A model generated the notes under the pieces. The model was not told the origin of the DNA. It was given only the letters and a program-made list of their open reading frames with translations, and made no database searches. From positions 22,429 to 86,428 of the forward strand of contig NZ_ALXE01000024.1 in NCBI RefSeq assembly GCF_000295955.2: a stretch of 64,000 nucleotides of DNA. Direction: 5' to 3'. Below are positions 62,985 to 64,000 of the stretch, piece by piece (the first letter of the stretch is position 1; every line of letters begins with the position of its first letter). Both the position numbers and the translations under genes were made by a program. This DNA is from Pantoea sp. A4 (GTDB taxonomy: Bacteria > Pseudomonadota > Gammaproteobacteria > Enterobacterales > Enterobacteriaceae).

Positions 62985-64000
62985 TATTCATTTCTTTGTC
63001 CCATACCGGTTGCGATAGTCCCTGTAGCAGGTATGATTTTGCGCAATGCATTCCAAAACCGAATTCTTGCCTCTGCATTTTTGCAGTATGGCTGCGATCT
63101 TCCCGAGGGTTTCATGACTAACACTAACTTTTCTCAAACGGCTGCGTTTATCTGGTCGGTCGCTGACCTGCTGCGCGGCGATTTTAAGCAGTCTCAATAT
63201 GGGCGTGTTATCCTGCCCTTTACGCTGTTGCGTCGCCTGGAGTGTGTGCTGGCGGAGACCAAAGATGCGGTGGTGGCGAAATACGATGAATTAAAAAACA
63301 GCCCGCTGCCGGAAGATGCCAAAGAGAAGTTTCTGCTGCGTGCCAGCAAGCTTTCCTTCTTCAACACCTCGAAGATGGATCTTGGCAAGATGGGCCAGAA
63401 CGACATCAAAGCCAACCTGGAGAATTACGTTCAGTCGTTCTCGCCCGATGCCCGTGAAATCTTCGAACATTTCAAATTCAGTGAGTTTGTCGGCCTGCTG
63501 GAAGATGCCAACCTGCTGTTCAAAGTGGTGAAGAAATTTGCCACCACCGATCTAAGTCCAAAAGCGATTTCCAACCATGATATGGGGCTGGTGTTTGAAG
63601 AGCTTATCCGTCGTTTTGCGGAAAGCTCCAACGAGACCGCCGGTGAGCACTTCACCCCCCGCGATATCGTGCGTCTGACCACCTCTCTGGTGTTTATGGA
63701 AGATGATGAAGCGTTGACGCAGGACGGTATCATCCGCACCATTTATGACCCAACGGCCGGGACTGGCGGCTTCCTCTCTTCAGGCATGGAATATGTGCAC
63801 GAGCTGAACCCTAATGCGGTGATGCGTGCCTTTGGTCAGGAGCTGAACCCGGAATCCTACGCTATCTGTAAAGCCGACATGCTGATCAAAGGTCAGGACG
63901 TCAGCCGTATTAAGCTGGGTAACACACTCTCTAACGACCAGTTACCGCTGGATCAGTTTGACTACATGCTCTCTAACCCGCCGTTTGGCGTGGACTGGAA
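62985..64000 (+). repeat. Direct repeat copy B (hsdM upstream region and 5' half)
   Basis: Partner of the repeat at 57993-59008; runs off the right edge, so the full repeat is longer. Confidence 0.88.
63114..64000 (+). CDS. hsdM: Type I restriction-modification methyltransferase subunit HsdM, 3' end outside window
   Basis: 295 complete codons from ATG 63114 (GAGGG upstream), open at the right edge. Nearly identical to the first 295 residues of the chimera at 58122. Motif [10 protein letters not shown] and catalytic N-P-P-F are intact (S-N-P-P-F here, C-N-P-P-F there). Probably the genuine hsdM of a type I system whose hsdS and hsdR would follow outside the window. Confidence 0.85.
   Translation, partial: MTNTNFSQTAAFIWSVADLLRGDFKQSQYGRVILPFTLLRRLECVLAETKDAVVAKYDELKNSPLPEDAKEKFLLRASKLSFFNTSKMDLGKMGQNDIKANLENYVQSFSPDAREIFEHFKFSEFVGLLEDANLLFKVVKKFATTDLSPKAISNHDMGLVFEELIRRFAESSNETAGEHFTPRDIVRLTTSLVFMEDDEALTQDGIIRTIYDPTAGTGGFLSSGMEYVHELNPNAVMRAFGQELNPESYAICKADMLIKGQDVSRIKLGNTLSNDQLPLDQFDYMLSNPPFGVDW

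Larger units (their letters stand above)
55330..64000. mobile_element. Integrated element at tRNA-Ile2 with degenerate P2-type integrase and defence cargo (right end outside window)
   Basis: The left boundary is the tRNA-Ile2 3' half. Cargo so far: PIN-domain protein, broken integrase, methyltransferase-TRD-HEPN chimera, EVE-Mrr nuclease and a second hsdM. No phage structural genes are seen. Composition alternates between AT-rich (PIN gene, chimera 3' end) and more GC-rich (hsdM) patches, showing a composite origin. Confidence 0.7.

Noticed and set aside
63114..64000. A truncated hsdM pseudogene
   Set aside because: The frame is open and conserved to the last base; only the window edge cuts it.

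Overview
The window looks like the chromosome of a gamma-proteobacterium of the order Enterobacterales, most likely Erwiniaceae (Pantoea or a close relative). This is an inference from close protein matches to Escherichia coli families recalled from memory, from gene order, and from the dat-ddc diaminopropane operon; no database search was run. Most of the window is core genome in two blocks. Positions 2569-28489 follow the E. coli order around 95-96 min: bsmA, yjfP, rpsF-priB-rpsR-rplI, oapA, fklB, cysQ, ytfJ, ytfK, paeA, tamA-tamB, ytfP, ppa, a YeaL-like gene, fbp, mpl, yjgM, valS-holC-pepA, lptF-lptG. Positions 32874-49226 carry the E. coli 69-70 min block: yqjG, yqjF, yqjK-E-D-C, mzrA-yqjA, sstT, ygjP, rlmG, fadH. 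Several E. coli genes of these blocks are absent here, including msrA.

Accessory genes sit at the left edge, at the junction between the blocks and inside the second block. At the left edge is an LRR protein with a C-terminal NEL-type E3 ubiquitin ligase domain (effector-like), open to the window edge. Between lptG and yqjG lie an AT-rich STM2901/DUF1493-type pair and an AraC regulator plus TonB-dependent siderophore receptor with a possible Fur box. Block two also contains a CLC transporter with CBS domains, the dat-ddc operon and an orphan effector-like protein with a short LRR stretch. After fadH come an e(P4)-type lipoprotein phosphatase, a GGDEF cyclase, ddlA, an orphan, a second DUF1493-type gene and a periplasmic cupin. 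The fadH upstream region holds an unassigned long hairpin ending in a T8 tract.

From 55330 to the right edge is an integrated element. Its left boundary is the 3' half of a tRNA-Ile2 (CAU) gene on the minus strand, with the tRNA terminator still beside it. Inside the element are a PIN-nuclease protein of about 507 residues, a P2-type integrase ruined by one frameshift, two nonsense codons and loss of its N-terminus, then a restriction/defence cluster. That cluster contains an N6-adenine methyltransferase whose last ~430 residues are unusual (TRD-like segment plus a HEPN-like R-x4-H motif), an EVE-like plus Mrr type IV restriction enzyme, and the start of a second, nearly identical hsdM. The two hsdM 5' regions form gapless direct repeats of at least 1016 bp, offset by 4992 bp; the left repeat edge coincides with the truncated end of the integrase. 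The PIN protein and the methyltransferase-TRD-HEPN chimera are the best candidates for undescribed biology.
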